DNA from: JBLKSS01 sp047607725
Lineage (GTDB): Bacteria > Pseudomonadota > Gammaproteobacteria > Enterobacterales > Enterobacteriaceae
Assembly: GCF_047607725.1 (NCBI RefSeq)
Contig: NZ_JBLKSS010000015.1
Span: forward strand, 1-37,815
Length of the DNA stretch: 37,815 bases
Direction of reading: 5' to 3'
Position numbers and translations under genes: made by a program. This document shows, one piece after another, positions 8,205 to 17,042 of this stretch (positions are counted from its first letter, which is position 1; the number at the start of each line of letters is the position of its first letter). Under the pieces are notes generated by a model. It did no database searches, had not been told where the DNA came from, and saw only the letters and a program-made list of their open reading frames with translations.

Positions 8205-8792
8205 TTACGCCCGCAGCGGGTTCACCCCCTCTCGGCGCAACATGTCGGCGAGCGCCAGCAGCGGCAGCCCTATCAAGGTATTGGGATCGCGGCCTTCCAG
8301 CGCCTCGAACAGCGCGATCCCCAAGCCTTCGCACTGAAAACTGCCCGCACACTGCAAAGGTTGTTCCAAACGCACATAGCCGGCGATTTCCGCGTCTTCC
8401 AGCGTCCGGAAATGGACGACAAAGGGCTCCATACACGTCTGCAGCCGCCCACTGGCGCTGTTGAGCAGCGCCAGGACGGTGTAGAACGTTACTGCTTTAC
8501 CGGAAGCGCGGGTGAGCTGCGCGATGGCATTCGCTTCCGTTAGCGGCTTGCTTGCGATCTGGCCCTCTAACACGCAGCACTGATCGGAACCGATTATCAG
8601 GTGGCGGGGATACCTGTCGGCCAGCGCCTGTGCTTTCGCGCTGGCCAGACGCCGCACCATTTGCGCCGCCGTTTCGCCGGCGAGCGGGGTTTCATCGATA
8701 TCCGGCGCCAGATAATCAAACGGTATTTTCAGTTTCTCCAGCAGCGCGCTGCGGTAAGGGGAAGAAGAGGAGGCCAACACAATTTTATTCAT
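8205..8792 (-). CDS. yceF: Maf-family nucleotide pyrophosphatase YceF (m7GTP)
   Basis: Starting at ATG 8792 (MNKIVLASSSSPYRSALL) the product has 195 residues, matching E. coli YceF (194). A longer upstream reading from 8882 lacks family support. The conserved Maf motifs are the N-terminal SSS-PYR substrate loop, VDET-like DIDETP, IIGSDQ and GLPL near the end. YceF hydrolyses m7GTP to m7GMP and is thought to clean modified nucleotides from the pool. The gene is divergent from yceD, with 142 bp between the starts. Confidence 0.93.
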   Translation of the reverse strand: MNKIVLASSSSPYRSALLEKLKIPFDYLAPDIDETPLAGETAAQMVRRLASAKAQALADRYPRHLIIGSDQCCVLEGQIASKPLTEANAIAQLTRASGKAVTFYTVLALLNSASGRLQTCMEPFVVHFRTLEDAEIAGYVRLEQPLQCAGSFQCEGLGIALFEALEGRDPNTLIGLPLLALADMLRREGVNPLRA

Positions 8793-8896
8793 TACACTGT
8801 TACCCGCAGTATGGCGAAAATGACCGCCGCATTTTAAACTGTCCGGTGTCAATAATGCGAATATGGGGGAAAAGCGGTGCAAAACACCCTTTTTCT

Positions 8897-8925
8897 TTGA
8901 CTCCCGCCCGTTACAAAGTTAATAT
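8897..8925 (+). promoter_or_regulatory. Strong promoter of the yceD-rpmF operon
   Basis: TTGACT (8897-8902) and TAATAT (8920-8925) are separated by exactly 17 bp. The yceD ATG follows only 9 bases after the -10 element. A normal start point at about 8931-8933 would leave a leader of 2-4 nt, so the transcript would be nearly leaderless. Confidence 0.8.
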
Positions 8926-8934
8926 GCGCGCCCT

Positions 8935-9456
8935 ATGCAAAAGGTAAAATTACCCTTGACCATTGATGCGGTACGCACCGCTCAGAAACGCCTGGACTAC
9001 GCTGGTGTCTATGCGCCTGAGCGGGTAACGCGTGTTGCCGAATCCGTGGTGAGTGTGGAGAGTGATGTCGAGGCCGCGTTATCGTTCGCAATCGATAAAC
9101 AGCGCCTGGCGGTGATTAGCGGCCACGCGGATGTAGAGGTGACTCTGCGCTGCCAGCGTTGCAACCAGCTGTTCGCGCATCAGGTTCATACGACATTCAG
9201 TTTCAGTCCGGTCGTCAGCGCCGAACAGGCTGAGGCGTTGCCGGAAGCGTACGAGGCGGTCTACGTCGATGAATTTGGCGAGGTGGATTTGTTGGCAATG
9301 ATTGAAGATGAAATTATTATTTCTTTGCCTATCGAGCCGGTGCATGATCCTGAACACTGTGAAGTGTCCGCAACGGAACAGGTATTTGGTAAACTACCCG
9401 CCGAGGCGGAAAAACTTAATCCATTTTCCGTATTAGCCAGTTTAAAGCATAAGTAA
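8935..9456 (+). CDS. yceD: YceD/DUF177 family protein, 23S rRNA accumulation
   Basis: The frame has 173 residues, like E. coli YceD (173). The DUF177 core is visible: a CxxC pair (LRCQRCNQLF), EALPEAYEAV, DEFGEVDLLAMIEDEIIISL, and HDPEHCEV with NPFSVLASLK at the end. The family is linked to 23S rRNA accumulation and ribosome assembly; mechanism is unclear. It is followed 16 bases later by rpmF, the usual pairing. The start is fixed by conservation of MQKVKLPLT, so the very short distance to the promoter is real and not a start error. Confidence 0.93.
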   Translation: MQKVKLPLTIDAVRTAQKRLDYAGVYAPERVTRVAESVVSVESDVEAALSFAIDKQRLAVISGHADVEVTLRCQRCNQLFAHQVHTTFSFSPVVSAEQAEALPEAYEAVYVDEFGEVDLLAMIEDEIIISLPIEPVHDPEHCEVSATEQVFGKLPAEAEKLNPFSVLASLKHK

Positions 9457-9472
9457 TCGAGGAGTAAGGTCC

Positions 9473-9643
9473 ATGGCTGTACAACAAAACAAACCCACCC
9501 GTTCCAAACGTGGTATGCGCCGTTTTCACGACGCGCTGACCACCTCCACTGTATCAGTGGACAAAGCTTCCGGTGAAACCCACCTGCGTCACCACATCAC
9601 CGCCGACGGTTTCTACCGCGGTCGTAAAGTTATCGCCAAGTAA
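9473..9643 (+). CDS. rpmF: Ribosomal protein bL32
   Basis: The 56-residue protein begins MAVQQNKPTRSKRGMRR and ends HHITADGFYRGRKVIAK, the standard L32 sequence. E. coli L32 has 57 residues; the middle loop (ALTTSTVSVDKASG) is one residue shorter. Position 18 is Phe where most relatives I recall have Ser (RRFHDAL). A GGAG ribosome-binding site (in TCGAGGAGTAAGG) precedes it. It is cotranscribed with yceD and leads into plsX. Confidence 0.96.
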   Translation: MAVQQNKPTRSKRGMRRFHDALTTSTVSVDKASGETHLRHHITADGFYRGRKVIAK

Positions 9644-9659
9644 TTCCTAAGGCGATACA

Positions 9660-10694
9660 TTGAGACGTCTAACCCTTGTGTTAGATGCAATGGGCGGTGA
9701 CTTTGGTCCCGCCGTGACGGTGCCTGCAGCATTGCAGGCACTGGTCTCATATCCGCAACTTGAACTGCTGCTCGTCGGCAATCCCGCAGCGATTAATCCT
9801 TTACTGGTAAAAACCGATTCCGTTCTGCGCGAGCGATTGACGGTCATACCCGCTGAATCGGTTATTACCAGTGACGCCAAACCGTCGCAGGCCATACGGG
9901 CCAGCCGCGGGACATCCATGCGCGTCGCGCTGGAGCTTATCAAGGACGGTCGCGCCCAGGCCTGCGTCAGCGCCGGCAATACCGGCGCGCTGATGGGGCT
10001 GGCGAAGCTGGTGCTAAAACCCCTTGACGGTATCGAGCGGCCGGCGCTGATGGTGGTTTTACCCCATCAAAAGCAGGGCAAAACGGTCGTGCTGGATTTG
10101 GGCGCCAACGTCGCCTGCGATGGTCCGATGCTGGCGCAATTCGCTGTCATGGGCGCGGTGATGGCGGAGCACATCGTGGGGGTGAATAACCCGCGCGTGG
10201 CGCTTTTAAATATCGGCGAGGAAGAAACCAAGGGCCTCGACCCTATTCAGCACGCGGCGGCACTGTTACGAGATGTTCCGTCAATCAATTATATCGGCTA
10301 TCTTGAAGCCAATAAATTATTGACGGGAAAAACCGATGTCCTGGTCTGTGACGGTTTTGTTGGTAATGTCACATTAAAGACCATGGAAGGGGTGATAAGA
10401 GTTTTTCTGTCATTGCTGAAATCCTCTGGGGAAAGCGGCAGGCAGGGTTGGCCGATTCAATGGGTCAAGCGCTGGATGAAACGTCGCCAGATTCGTCAAT
10501 TCGGGCAATTGAATCCAGACCAATATAATGGCGCTTGCCTGATAGGTTTGCGAGGCACCGTAATTAAAAGCCACGGTGCGGCAAATCAGCGCGCGTTTAC
10601 CGCCGCTATCGAACAGGCAATGCAAGCGGTGGAGCGGCAGATCCCGGAGCGGATTGCCGCACGCCTGGATGCGGTACTACCCAAGAGTGATTAA
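9660..10694 (+). CDS. plsX: Phosphate acyltransferase PlsX
   Basis: PlsX converts acyl-ACP to acyl-phosphate, the donor for glycerol-3-phosphate acylation in phospholipid synthesis. The start is TTG at 9660 (RRLTLVLDAMGGDFGP), with TAAGG 9-13 bases upstream; no in-frame ATG precedes the conserved LDAMGGD motif. Other family blocks are SQAIRASRGTSMRVALEL, CVSAGNTGALMGL, LLNIGEEETKG, GYLEAN and VCDGFVGNVTLKTMEGV. The product has 344 residues (E. coli 356), mainly a shorter C-terminus. It is a peripheral membrane/cytosolic enzyme in the fab operon. Confidence 0.95.
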   Translation: MRRLTLVLDAMGGDFGPAVTVPAALQALVSYPQLELLLVGNPAAINPLLVKTDSVLRERLTVIPAESVITSDAKPSQAIRASRGTSMRVALELIKDGRAQACVSAGNTGALMGLAKLVLKPLDGIERPALMVVLPHQKQGKTVVLDLGANVACDGPMLAQFAVMGAVMAEHIVGVNNPRVALLNIGEEETKGLDPIQHAAALLRDVPSINYIGYLEANKLLTGKTDVLVCDGFVGNVTLKTMEGVIRVFLSLLKSSGESGRQGWPIQWVKRWMKRRQIRQFGQLNPDQYNGACLIGLRGTVIKSHGAANQRAFTAAIEQAMQAVERQIPERIAARLDAVLPKSD

Positions 10695-10700
10695 GCGTAC

Positions 10701-11654
10701 ATGTTTACTAAGATTCTCGGCACCGGTAGCTATCTTCCGGCGCAAATCCGGTCCAACGCCGACCTGGAAAAAATGGTGGACACTTCGGATGAGTGGATTA
10801 TCACCCGAACCGGCATCCGCGAACGCCGCATCGCCAGTGCCGATGAAACCGTCTCCAGTATGGGGCGTCATGCCACTGAACAAGCGCTGAATATGGCCGG
10901 CATCGAGGCGGAGAAAGTCGGCATGGTGATTGTCGCCACGACCTCGTCTAGTCACGCTTTTCCCAGTTCAGCCTGTCAGATTCAGCGCGACCTGGGGATT
11001 AACGACTGCATCGCTTTCGATATGGCGGCGGCCTGCGCCGGTTTTGCCTATGCACTCGGCGTGGCGGATACCTATATCAAAAACGGCGTGGTCGAGTATG
11101 CGCTGGTAGTAGGGTCCGATACGTTAAGCCATACCCTGGACCCCGAGGATCGCGGTACGTTGATTTTGTTCGGCGACGGTGCGGGCGCGGTGGTGCTCGG
11201 ACGCTCGGCGACACCGGGCATCATTTCCACGCATCTGCACGCCGATGGCCGCTATGGCGATCTGCTGACGCTTCCGTATCACAACCGCCTGGATCCCGCC
11301 GCCTCCGCTTACCTGACGATGTCGGGCAACGAAGTATTCAAGGTGGCGGTCACCGAACTGGCGCATATCGTCGACGAAACGCTCAGCGCCAACGCGCTCG
11401 ATCGCAGCGAGCTGGATTGGCTGGTGCCGCATCAGGCCAACCTGCGCATCATTACCGCCACCGCCAAGCGCCTGGGAATGGGCATGGAAAAAGTGATGGT
11501 CACACTGGATCGGCACGGCAACACCTCCGCCGCTTCGGTGCCGCTGGCGCTCGATGAAGCGGTGCGCGACGGTCGCATTCAGCCGGGACAGCTGGTGCTG
11601 CTTGAAGCCTTTGGCGGCGGTTTCACCTGGGGTTCGGCGCTGTTACGGTTTTAA
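10701..11654 (+). CDS. fabH: 3-oxoacyl-ACP synthase III (KAS III)
   Basis: FabH condenses acetyl-CoA with malonyl-ACP to start type II fatty-acid synthesis. It has 317 residues, identical in length to the E. coli enzyme. The Cys-His-Asn triad is visible: Cys in FDMAAACAGF (about 112), His in LVPHQAN (about 244) and Asn in RHGNTSAASV (about 274). The C-terminal EAFGGGFTWGSALLRF is intact. It begins 7 bases after the plsX stop, so it is translationally close to plsX. Confidence 0.97.
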   Translation: MFTKILGTGSYLPAQIRSNADLEKMVDTSDEWIITRTGIRERRIASADETVSSMGRHATEQALNMAGIEAEKVGMVIVATTSSSHAFPSSACQIQRDLGINDCIAFDMAAACAGFAYALGVADTYIKNGVVEYALVVGSDTLSHTLDPEDRGTLILFGDGAGAVVLGRSATPGIISTHLHADGRYGDLLTLPYHNRLDPAASAYLTMSGNEVFKVAVTELAHIVDETLSANALDRSELDWLVPHQANLRIITATAKRLGMGMEKVMVTLDRHGNTSAASVPLALDEAVRDGRIQPGQLVLLEAFGGGFTWGSALLRF

Positions 11655-11672
11655 TCTACAGGAAGCATAATA

Positions 11673-12602
11673 ATGACTGTTTTTGCCATGGTATTTCCAG
11701 GACAGGGCTCCCAGACGGTGGGGATGCTGGCGGAGCTGGCGGCGGATCACGCGGTGGTCGAGGCGACGTTTGCCGAAGCTTCCGCTGCCCTGGGTTATGA
11801 TTTGTGGCAGCGGGTGCAGCAAGGCCCGGCTGAAGAGCTGAACAAAACTTGGCAGACCCAGCCGACATTATTGGCGTCATCTGTTGCCCTATGGCGCGTC
11901 TGGCAGCAGCAGGGCGGACGGGCGCCGGCGCTGCTGGCCGGCCACAGTCTGGGCGAGTATTCCGCGCTGGTCTGCGCCGGCAGTCTGGATTTCACCGCGG
12001 CGATCGCGCTGGTGGCACTGCGCGGCAAACTTATGCAGGAAGCGGTACCGTCCGGAAGCGGCGCAATGTCCGCTATCATCGGGCTGGATAACGATGCTAT
12101 CGCCGCCGCCTGTGAACGGGTGGCTCAGGGGCAGGTGGTTTCGCCGGTGAATTTCAATTCGCCGGGTCAGGTGGTAATCGCCGGGCATAAGGAAGCGGTG
12201 GAACGGGCCGGCGTGTTCTGTAAGGAAGCCGGGGCCAAGCGCGCGTTGCCGTTGCCGGTCAGCGTGCCGTCCCATTGTGCCCTGATGAGGCCCGCCGCAG
12301 AAAAACTGGCGCAGGCGTTGGAAGCGGTAACATTTGTCGCGCCGCGGATCCCGGTGATCAACAACGTTGATGTGCGCGCGGAGCAGGATCCAGCGGCCAT
12401 CCGCCAAGCATTGGTGCGCCAGCTATATAGCCCGGTCCGCTGGACTGAAACCGTGGAGTACCTTGCGGCCCAGGGCGTAGAGGTATTGTTGGAAGTCGGC
12501 CCTGGTAAAGTGCTTACCGGCCTGACCAAACGTATTGTCGGCACCCTGTCGGGCGCGGCGGTGAATGATCCCGCCTCGCTGGCCGCAGCGATTGAACATT
12601 AA
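11673..12602 (+). CDS. fabD: Malonyl-CoA:ACP transacylase
   Basis: FabD transfers malonyl from CoA to ACP. The 309-residue length equals that of E. coli FabD. The active serine is in GHSLGEYSAL (about 92) and the partner histidine in VSVPSHCALM (about 201); the start FAMVFPGQGSQTVGML is typical. AGGAAG lies upstream of ATG. It sits in the operon between fabH and fabG. Confidence 0.97.
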   Translation: MTVFAMVFPGQGSQTVGMLAELAADHAVVEATFAEASAALGYDLWQRVQQGPAEELNKTWQTQPTLLASSVALWRVWQQQGGRAPALLAGHSLGEYSALVCAGSLDFTAAIALVALRGKLMQEAVPSGSGAMSAIIGLDNDAIAAACERVAQGQVVSPVNFNSPGQVVIAGHKEAVERAGVFCKEAGAKRALPLPVSVPSHCALMRPAAEKLAQALEAVTFVAPRIPVINNVDVRAEQDPAAIRQALVRQLYSPVRWTETVEYLAAQGVEVLLEVGPGKVLTGLTKRIVGTLSGAAVNDPASLAAAIEH

Positions 12603-12616
12603 CATTGGGGTTACAG

Positions 12617-13351
12617 ATGAGCTTTGAAGGTAAAATTACGCTGGTGACCGGCGCTAGCCGGGGTATTGGCCGCGCGATAGCGGAAACGCTCGCGGCGCGT
12701 GGCGCGACTGTGATTGGTACCGCTACCAGTGAAACGGGCGCGACCGCCATCAGCGCCTATCTGGGCGACAGCGGTAAAGGAATGGAATTGGATGTTTCCA
12801 GTAACGATTCCATCGAGGCTTTTTTAGAGAAAATGCGCGCGGAATTTGGCGACGCGGATATTTTAGTGAATAATGCGGGCATTACGCGTGATAATTTGCT
12901 GATGCGCATGAAAGAAAATGAATGGCAGTCTATTCTTGATACTAATCTGACGTCCGTATTCCGCATGTCCAAAGCGGTATTGCGGGCCATGATGAAAAAG
13001 CGCTACGGCAGAATTATTACAATCGGTTCTGTTGTTGGCGCCATGGGCAATGCGGGACAAGCCAATTATGCCGCCGCCAAGGCGGGTTTAATTGGCTTTA
13101 GTAAATCGCTGGCGCGTGAAGTCGCCTCGCGCGGCATTACGGTCAATGTGGTGGCGCCGGGATTTATCGCGACAGATATGACCGAAGCGTTGACAGATGA
13201 GCACCGTGCGGGCATTTTGTCCCAGATTCCGGCAAATCGTCTCGGCTATCCGAAAGAAATCGCCAGTGCTGTCGCTTTTTTCGCCTCTGAGGAGGCAGCA
13301 TACATTACCGGCGAAACGATACATGTCAATGGCGGCATGTATATGCTGTAA
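12617..13351 (+). CDS. fabG: 3-oxoacyl-ACP reductase
   Basis: FabG reduces 3-oxoacyl-ACP with NADPH. The ATG at 12617 gives 244 residues, the E. coli length; an upstream TTG at 12605 is in frame but unlikely. The SDR features are TGASRGIG (cofactor binding), NNAGITRDNLL, catalytic Ser in IGSVVGAMGNAGQ and YxxxK in NYAAAKAGLIGF. The C-terminus ends in ITGETIHVNGGMYML. It begins 14 bases after fabD. Confidence 0.97.
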   Translation: MSFEGKITLVTGASRGIGRAIAETLAARGATVIGTATSETGATAISAYLGDSGKGMELDVSSNDSIEAFLEKMRAEFGDADILVNNAGITRDNLLMRMKENEWQSILDTNLTSVFRMSKAVLRAMMKKRYGRIITIGSVVGAMGNAGQANYAAAKAGLIGFSKSLAREVASRGITVNVVAPGFIATDMTEALTDEHRAGILSQIPANRLGYPKEIASAVAFFASEEAAYITGETIHVNGGMYML

Positions 13352-13427
13352 AAAGCACGAAAATCATTTGCGTTATTTGTGGTAAAAACCGCAAAATAGC
13401 ATAAAATCGTGGTTCGACCAGCCGGGA

Positions 13428-13458
13428 TTGAGTTGCATCTTTTTCAACATTTTATACA
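13428..13458 (+). promoter_or_regulatory. Probable acpP promoter
   Basis: TTGAGT (13428-13433) is followed 18-19 bp later by TTATAC/TATACA (13452-13458) in an AT-rich region. A small hairpin (TCGC/GCGA) and the leader to the acpP ATG at 13506 follow. High acpP expression in relatives depends on a promoter in this gap. Confidence 0.5.
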
Positions 13459-13505
13459 CTACGAAAACCATCGCGTAAGCGAGTTTTGATAGGAAATTTA
13501 AGAGT

Positions 13506-13742
13506 ATGAGCACTATCGAAGAAAGCGTTAAGGCAATCATCGCTGAGCAACTGGGCGTTAAGAAAGAAGAAGTCGTAAATAATGCTTCTTTTGTTGACGA
13601 CCTCGGCGCTGACTCTCTTGACACCGTTGAGCTGGTAATGGCGCTGGAAGAAGAGTTCGATACCGAAATTCCGGACGAAGAAGCTGAGAAAATCACTACT
13701 GTTCAGGCAGCGATTGATTTTATTCAGGCAAGCCAGCAGTAA
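13506..13742 (+). CDS. acpP: Acyl carrier protein
   Basis: The 78-residue acidic protein carries the phosphopantetheine attachment Ser in DDLGADSLDTVELVMALEEE. It shuttles acyl chains for fatty-acid, phospholipid and lipid A synthesis. It is nearly invariant relative to E. coli ACP. A terminator follows at 13759-13787. The frame is intact even though the next gene, fabF, is destroyed. Confidence 0.98.
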   Translation: MSTIEESVKAIIAEQLGVKKEEVVNNASFVDDLGADSLDTVELVMALEEEFDTEIPDEEAEKITTVQAAIDFIQASQQ

Positions 13743-13758
13743 GCGAACATCCCTACCC

Positions 13759-13787
13759 TAGGCGGTCACTCGACCGCCTAAGTTTTT
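13759..13787 (+). terminator. Intrinsic terminator after acpP
   Basis: A perfect 9-bp stem TAGGCGGTC/GACCGCCTA (13759-13767 with 13772-13780) has a 4-base loop, followed by AGTTTTT. Confidence 0.85.
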
Positions 13788-13827
13788 AGTCCCACAGTAA
13801 ACTATTTTCCCTCCCTGGAGGACAAAC

Positions 13828-15058
13828 GTGTCTAAGCGTCGAGTAGTTGTGACCGGACTTGGCATGTTGTCTCCTGTCGATAATACCGTAGAATCTACGT
13901 GAAGCGCGCTCCTTGCCGGACAGAGTGGCATCGGCCTGATCGACCATTTTGATACTACTGCCTATGCAACACGTCTTGCAGGCTTAGTTAGAAATTTTAA
14001 TTCTGAAGATTATCTGTCGCGTAAAGAAGCCCGCAAGATGGATGCCTTCATCCAGTATGGCGTCGCCGCCGGCCTCCAGGCAATGCAGGACTCTGGCCTG
14101 GTGGTAACCGAAGAAAATGCCGATCGTATCGGCGCGGCTATCGGTTCGGGTATCGGCGGCCTGGGGTTGATTGAAGAGAACCACAGCGCCCTGGTGAACG
14201 GCGGACCACGTAAAATCAGTCCGTTCTTCGTGCCCTCGACCATTGTCAATATGGTGGCAGGCCATTTGTCCATCATGTGTGGCCTGCGCGGCCAAGCATC
14301 TCCATTGCCACCGCCTGTACCACCGACGTGCATAATATAGGCCATGCGGCGCGCATTATCGCTTATGACGACGCGGACGTCATGCTGGCGGGGGGCCGCC
14401 GAGAAAGGCAGTACGCCGCTGGGCGTCGGCGGTTTTGGCGCGTTGCGGGCGCTGTCGACCCGCAACGACAATCCCCAGGCCGCAAGCCGTCCTTGGGATC
14501 GCGACCGTGACGGTTTCGTTCTTGGCGACGGCACGGGCGTGATGGTGCTGAGTATGAGCATGCCAAACGGCGCGGCACGAAAATCTACACCGCAGTGGTC
14601 GGATTTGGCATGAGCAGCGATGCTTACCACATGACCTCACCGCCGGATGACGGCGCCGCGCGATCGATGATCAATGCGCTACGCGATGCGGGCATAACGC
14701 CGGGCAGGTGGCCTACATCAATGCGCACGGTACCTCGACGCCCGCCGGCGATAAAGCCGAAACCCAGGCGGTGAAGGCGGTATTCGCCGAGTCTGCCGGC
14801 AAAGTGATGGTGAGCTCCACGAAGTCGATGACGGGACATCTACTGGGTGCGGCCGGCGCTATCGAAGCAATCTTCAGCGTGTTGGCGTTACGCGATCAGG
14901 CGATTCCACCGACCATTAACCTGGATAATCCCGACGAAGGCTGCGATCTGGACTATGTGCCGAAAGAAGCGCGTCAGGTCAAGGGAATGGATTACACCTT
15001 GTGCAATTCGTTCGGCTTCGGCGGGACCAACGGCTCGCTGGTGTTCCGCGCGATTTAA
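13828..15058 (+). pseudogene. fabF: 3-oxoacyl-ACP synthase II, multiply broken
   Basis: Similarity to FabF runs from a GTG start (SKRRVVVTGLGMLSPV) to the normal end (SFGFGGTNGSLVF). Lesions seen: codon 25, normally Trp, is TGA (13900-13902); one base is missing at about 14292 in the CGLRGPSIS region; one extra base lies at about 14397 after LAGG; four bases are missing at about 14550; one base is missing at about 14703. The active-site Cys codon survives (TACTTD), but the residues after it differ from the family TACTSG/A. FabF elongates palmitoleate to cis-vaccenate, so that step would need FabB or be lost. Several independent lesions rule out a single sequencing error. Confidence 0.95.
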
Positions 15059-15074
15059 TCGTAGCATGTTGCCT

Positions 15075-15103
15075 AATGGCCCGTTATCGGGCCATTTTTT
15101 TTT
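15075..15103 (+). terminator. Intrinsic terminator after fabF
   Basis: A perfect 9-bp stem AATGGCCCG/CGGGCCATT (15075-15083 with 15088-15096) has a TTAT loop and is followed by a T run to 15103. Confidence 0.92.
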
Positions 15104-15134
15104 AGTCTTCCGCGATCGGCCCACAGGAGGCGAA

Positions 15135-15932
15135 ATGTATTGGATCAACGGTATCCCGCAGGCACAATTGCCGCTCACCGATCGTGCCGTACATTTCGGT
15201 GATGGTTTCTTTACCACCACCCGGTTGCTTGACGGAGACATTCCTCTGCTGGCGTGGCATCTCGAACGGCTGGCGCTGGCGGGGCAGCGGTTACTGTTCG
15301 CGCCATTCGATGCCGACGCCCTGCGCCGTGAAATGTTGGCGGCGGCACACGGCGGCGGCGATGGCGTTATTAAAGTGCTGATAAGCCGCGGCAGCGGCGG
15401 CAGGGGCTATAGCTTTCGCGGCTGCGACGCACCGCAGCGCATCGTTTCGCGAACGCCTGCGCCGGCGCAATATCCCCGCTGGCGCCAGGGGGGGGTGCGG
15501 CTCAGCCAAAGCCCGGTGCGCCTGGCGCGCAATCCGCTGCTGGCGGGTATCAAGCACAATAACCGGTTGGAGCAGGTGCTTGTCCGCGCCCACCTGGACC
15601 GCGATGGCGCGGATGAAGCGCTGGTGCTGGATACCGAGGGTGTTGTGGTGGAGTGTTGCAGCGCCAATCTTTTCTGGCGCCGGGGGCGAGAGGTGTTCAC
15701 GCCCGCGCTACGTTATGCCGGCGTCGCCGGCGTGATGCGTCGCCGTGTCATGTCGCTGCTGCCGGCGCTAGGCTACACGCTGGAGGAAGTGAGCGTCGGG
15801 CCCGACGCCCTGACCACGGCGGATGAGGTGTTTATCACCAATGCCCTGTTGCCGGTGGTGCCGGTGCGGGCGATAGACACCAGGCAGTATGCCGACAGAA
15901 CGCTCTACCTGCAGCTTAGCCCGCTTTGTTGA
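15135..15932 (+). CDS. pabC: Aminodeoxychorismate lyase
   Basis: PabC releases pyruvate from aminodeoxychorismate to give p-aminobenzoate for folate. From ATG 15135, preceded by a strong CAGGAGG, it has 265 residues (E. coli 269). It is a fold-type IV PLP enzyme: DRAVHFGDGFFTT near the start, ISRGSGGRGYS, the PLP lysine in LLAGIKHNNRLEQ (Lys140), and ECCSANLFWR. The frame also opens upstream of this ATG into fabF sequence, but that part is not family-like. It is first in the pabC-mltG-tmk-holB run. Confidence 0.94.
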   Translation: MYWINGIPQAQLPLTDRAVHFGDGFFTTTRLLDGDIPLLAWHLERLALAGQRLLFAPFDADALRREMLAAAHGGGDGVIKVLISRGSGGRGYSFRGCDAPQRIVSRTPAPAQYPRWRQGGVRLSQSPVRLARNPLLAGIKHNNRLEQVLVRAHLDRDGADEALVLDTEGVVVECCSANLFWRRGREVFTPALRYAGVAGVMRRRVMSLLPALGYTLEEVSVGPDALTTADEVFITNALLPVVPVRAIDTRQYADRTLYLQLSPLC

Positions 15933-16004
15933 CCGACGCTGGACGTGAAGTCGTTATGTTGATTTTGGCCGGTGTGCGACCGGCATGTTGGTTTGGAAGG
16001 GAAC

Positions 16005-17042
16005 GTGAACTCATCGATGAAAAAGAAAGGGCTTCTCATCATCCTGCCGCTGGTGCTGGTAGCGCTGGCCGTCGGCTGCCTGTTGCGGATCAAACACTTT
16101 GCCGCTGAGCCATTGATCCTCAAGCAGGAAACGATTTTTACCTTGCCGGCCGGAACTGGTCGCGACGGTCTGCAACACTTGCTGCGTCGACAGCATTTGG
16201 CGCGACATCTCGGCTGGCTGCCGTGGCTGATGGAGCTGGAGCCGTCGTTGACACCGGTCAAGGCCGGCACCTATCGGCTGAAGCCGGGAATGACGGTGCG
16301 TGATCTGCTGCAACTGCTGGTCAGCGGCAAAGAGGCGCAGTTTTTCATCCGTTTTATCGAAGGATCGACGCTGAAAGAGTGGCTGGTCATTCTCGGGCGG
16401 GCGCCGTATATGAAACACGATCTGCAGGGCGCCACAGCGCAGACGCTGGGCGCAAAACTCGGTGAGGCGGCGGATAGCGTGCTGGAGGGGCAATTCTATC
16501 CCGACACCTATCTTTATACCGCCAATACCCCCGAGAGCGCGATCCTCAAGCGCGCCCACCAGCGCATGAATACCACTCTGGCGCAGATCTGGCAGGGACG
16601 GGCCGATGGCCTGCCGTACAAGACGCCGCAGGCGCTGTTGACCATGGCATCCATCGTTGAGAAAGAGACCGGGGTGAAGGAGGAGCGGGTGCGCGTTGCG
16701 TCGGTATTTATTAACCGGCTGCGTATCGGCATGAAACTGCAAACCGACCCGACGGTCATCTACGGTATGGGCGAAAATTATCGCGGCAGTATTACGCGGC
16801 AGGATTTAACGGCGCCGATGCCGTATAATACCTATATCATTACCGGGCTACCGCCGACGCCGATTGCGATGCCCGGTCAGGCTTCACTGGAGGCCGCCGC
16901 GCATCCAGAGAAAAGCGCCTACCTCTATTTCGTCGCCGACGGGCGTGGTGGTCATGTGTTTACCACCAATTTGGCGAGCCATAACCAGGCGGTACAGCAC
17001 TATCGCCAGCGGCAGAACTCAAAGGAAAACCATGAACAGTAA
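16005..17042 (+). CDS. mltG: Endolytic murein transglycosylase MltG (YceG)
   Basis: MltG is an inner-membrane lytic transglycosylase that cuts nascent glycan strands and sets their length. A single N-terminal membrane segment (LLIILPLVLVALAVGCLL) is followed by a LysM-like region and the YceG domain. Catalytic Glu lies in MASIVEKETG, with QTDPTVIYGMG and ITGLPPTPIAMPG conserved. GTG at 16005 follows GGAAGG closely; ATG at 16017 aligns better with E. coli MltG but lies 16 bases from that site, so the first four residues are uncertain. About 340 residues, as in E. coli. Its end overlaps tmk by 11 bases. Confidence 0.93.
   Translation: MNSSMKKKGLLIILPLVLVALAVGCLLRIKHFAAEPLILKQETIFTLPAGTGRDGLQHLLRRQHLARHLGWLPWLMELEPSLTPVKAGTYRLKPGMTVRDLLQLLVSGKEAQFFIRFIEGSTLKEWLVILGRAPYMKHDLQGATAQTLGAKLGEAADSVLEGQFYPDTYLYTANTPESAILKRAHQRMNTTLAQIWQGRADGLPYKTPQALLTMASIVEKETGVKEERVRVASVFINRLRIGMKLQTDPTVIYGMGENYRGSITRQDLTAPMPYNTYIITGLPPTPIAMPGQASLEAAAHPEKSAYLYFVADGRGGHVFTTNLASHNQAVQHYRQRQNSKENHEQ

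Noticed and set aside
7489..8436. Open frame of 315 residues antisense to rluC
   Set aside because: No family features; rluC on the plus strand accounts for the codon pattern.
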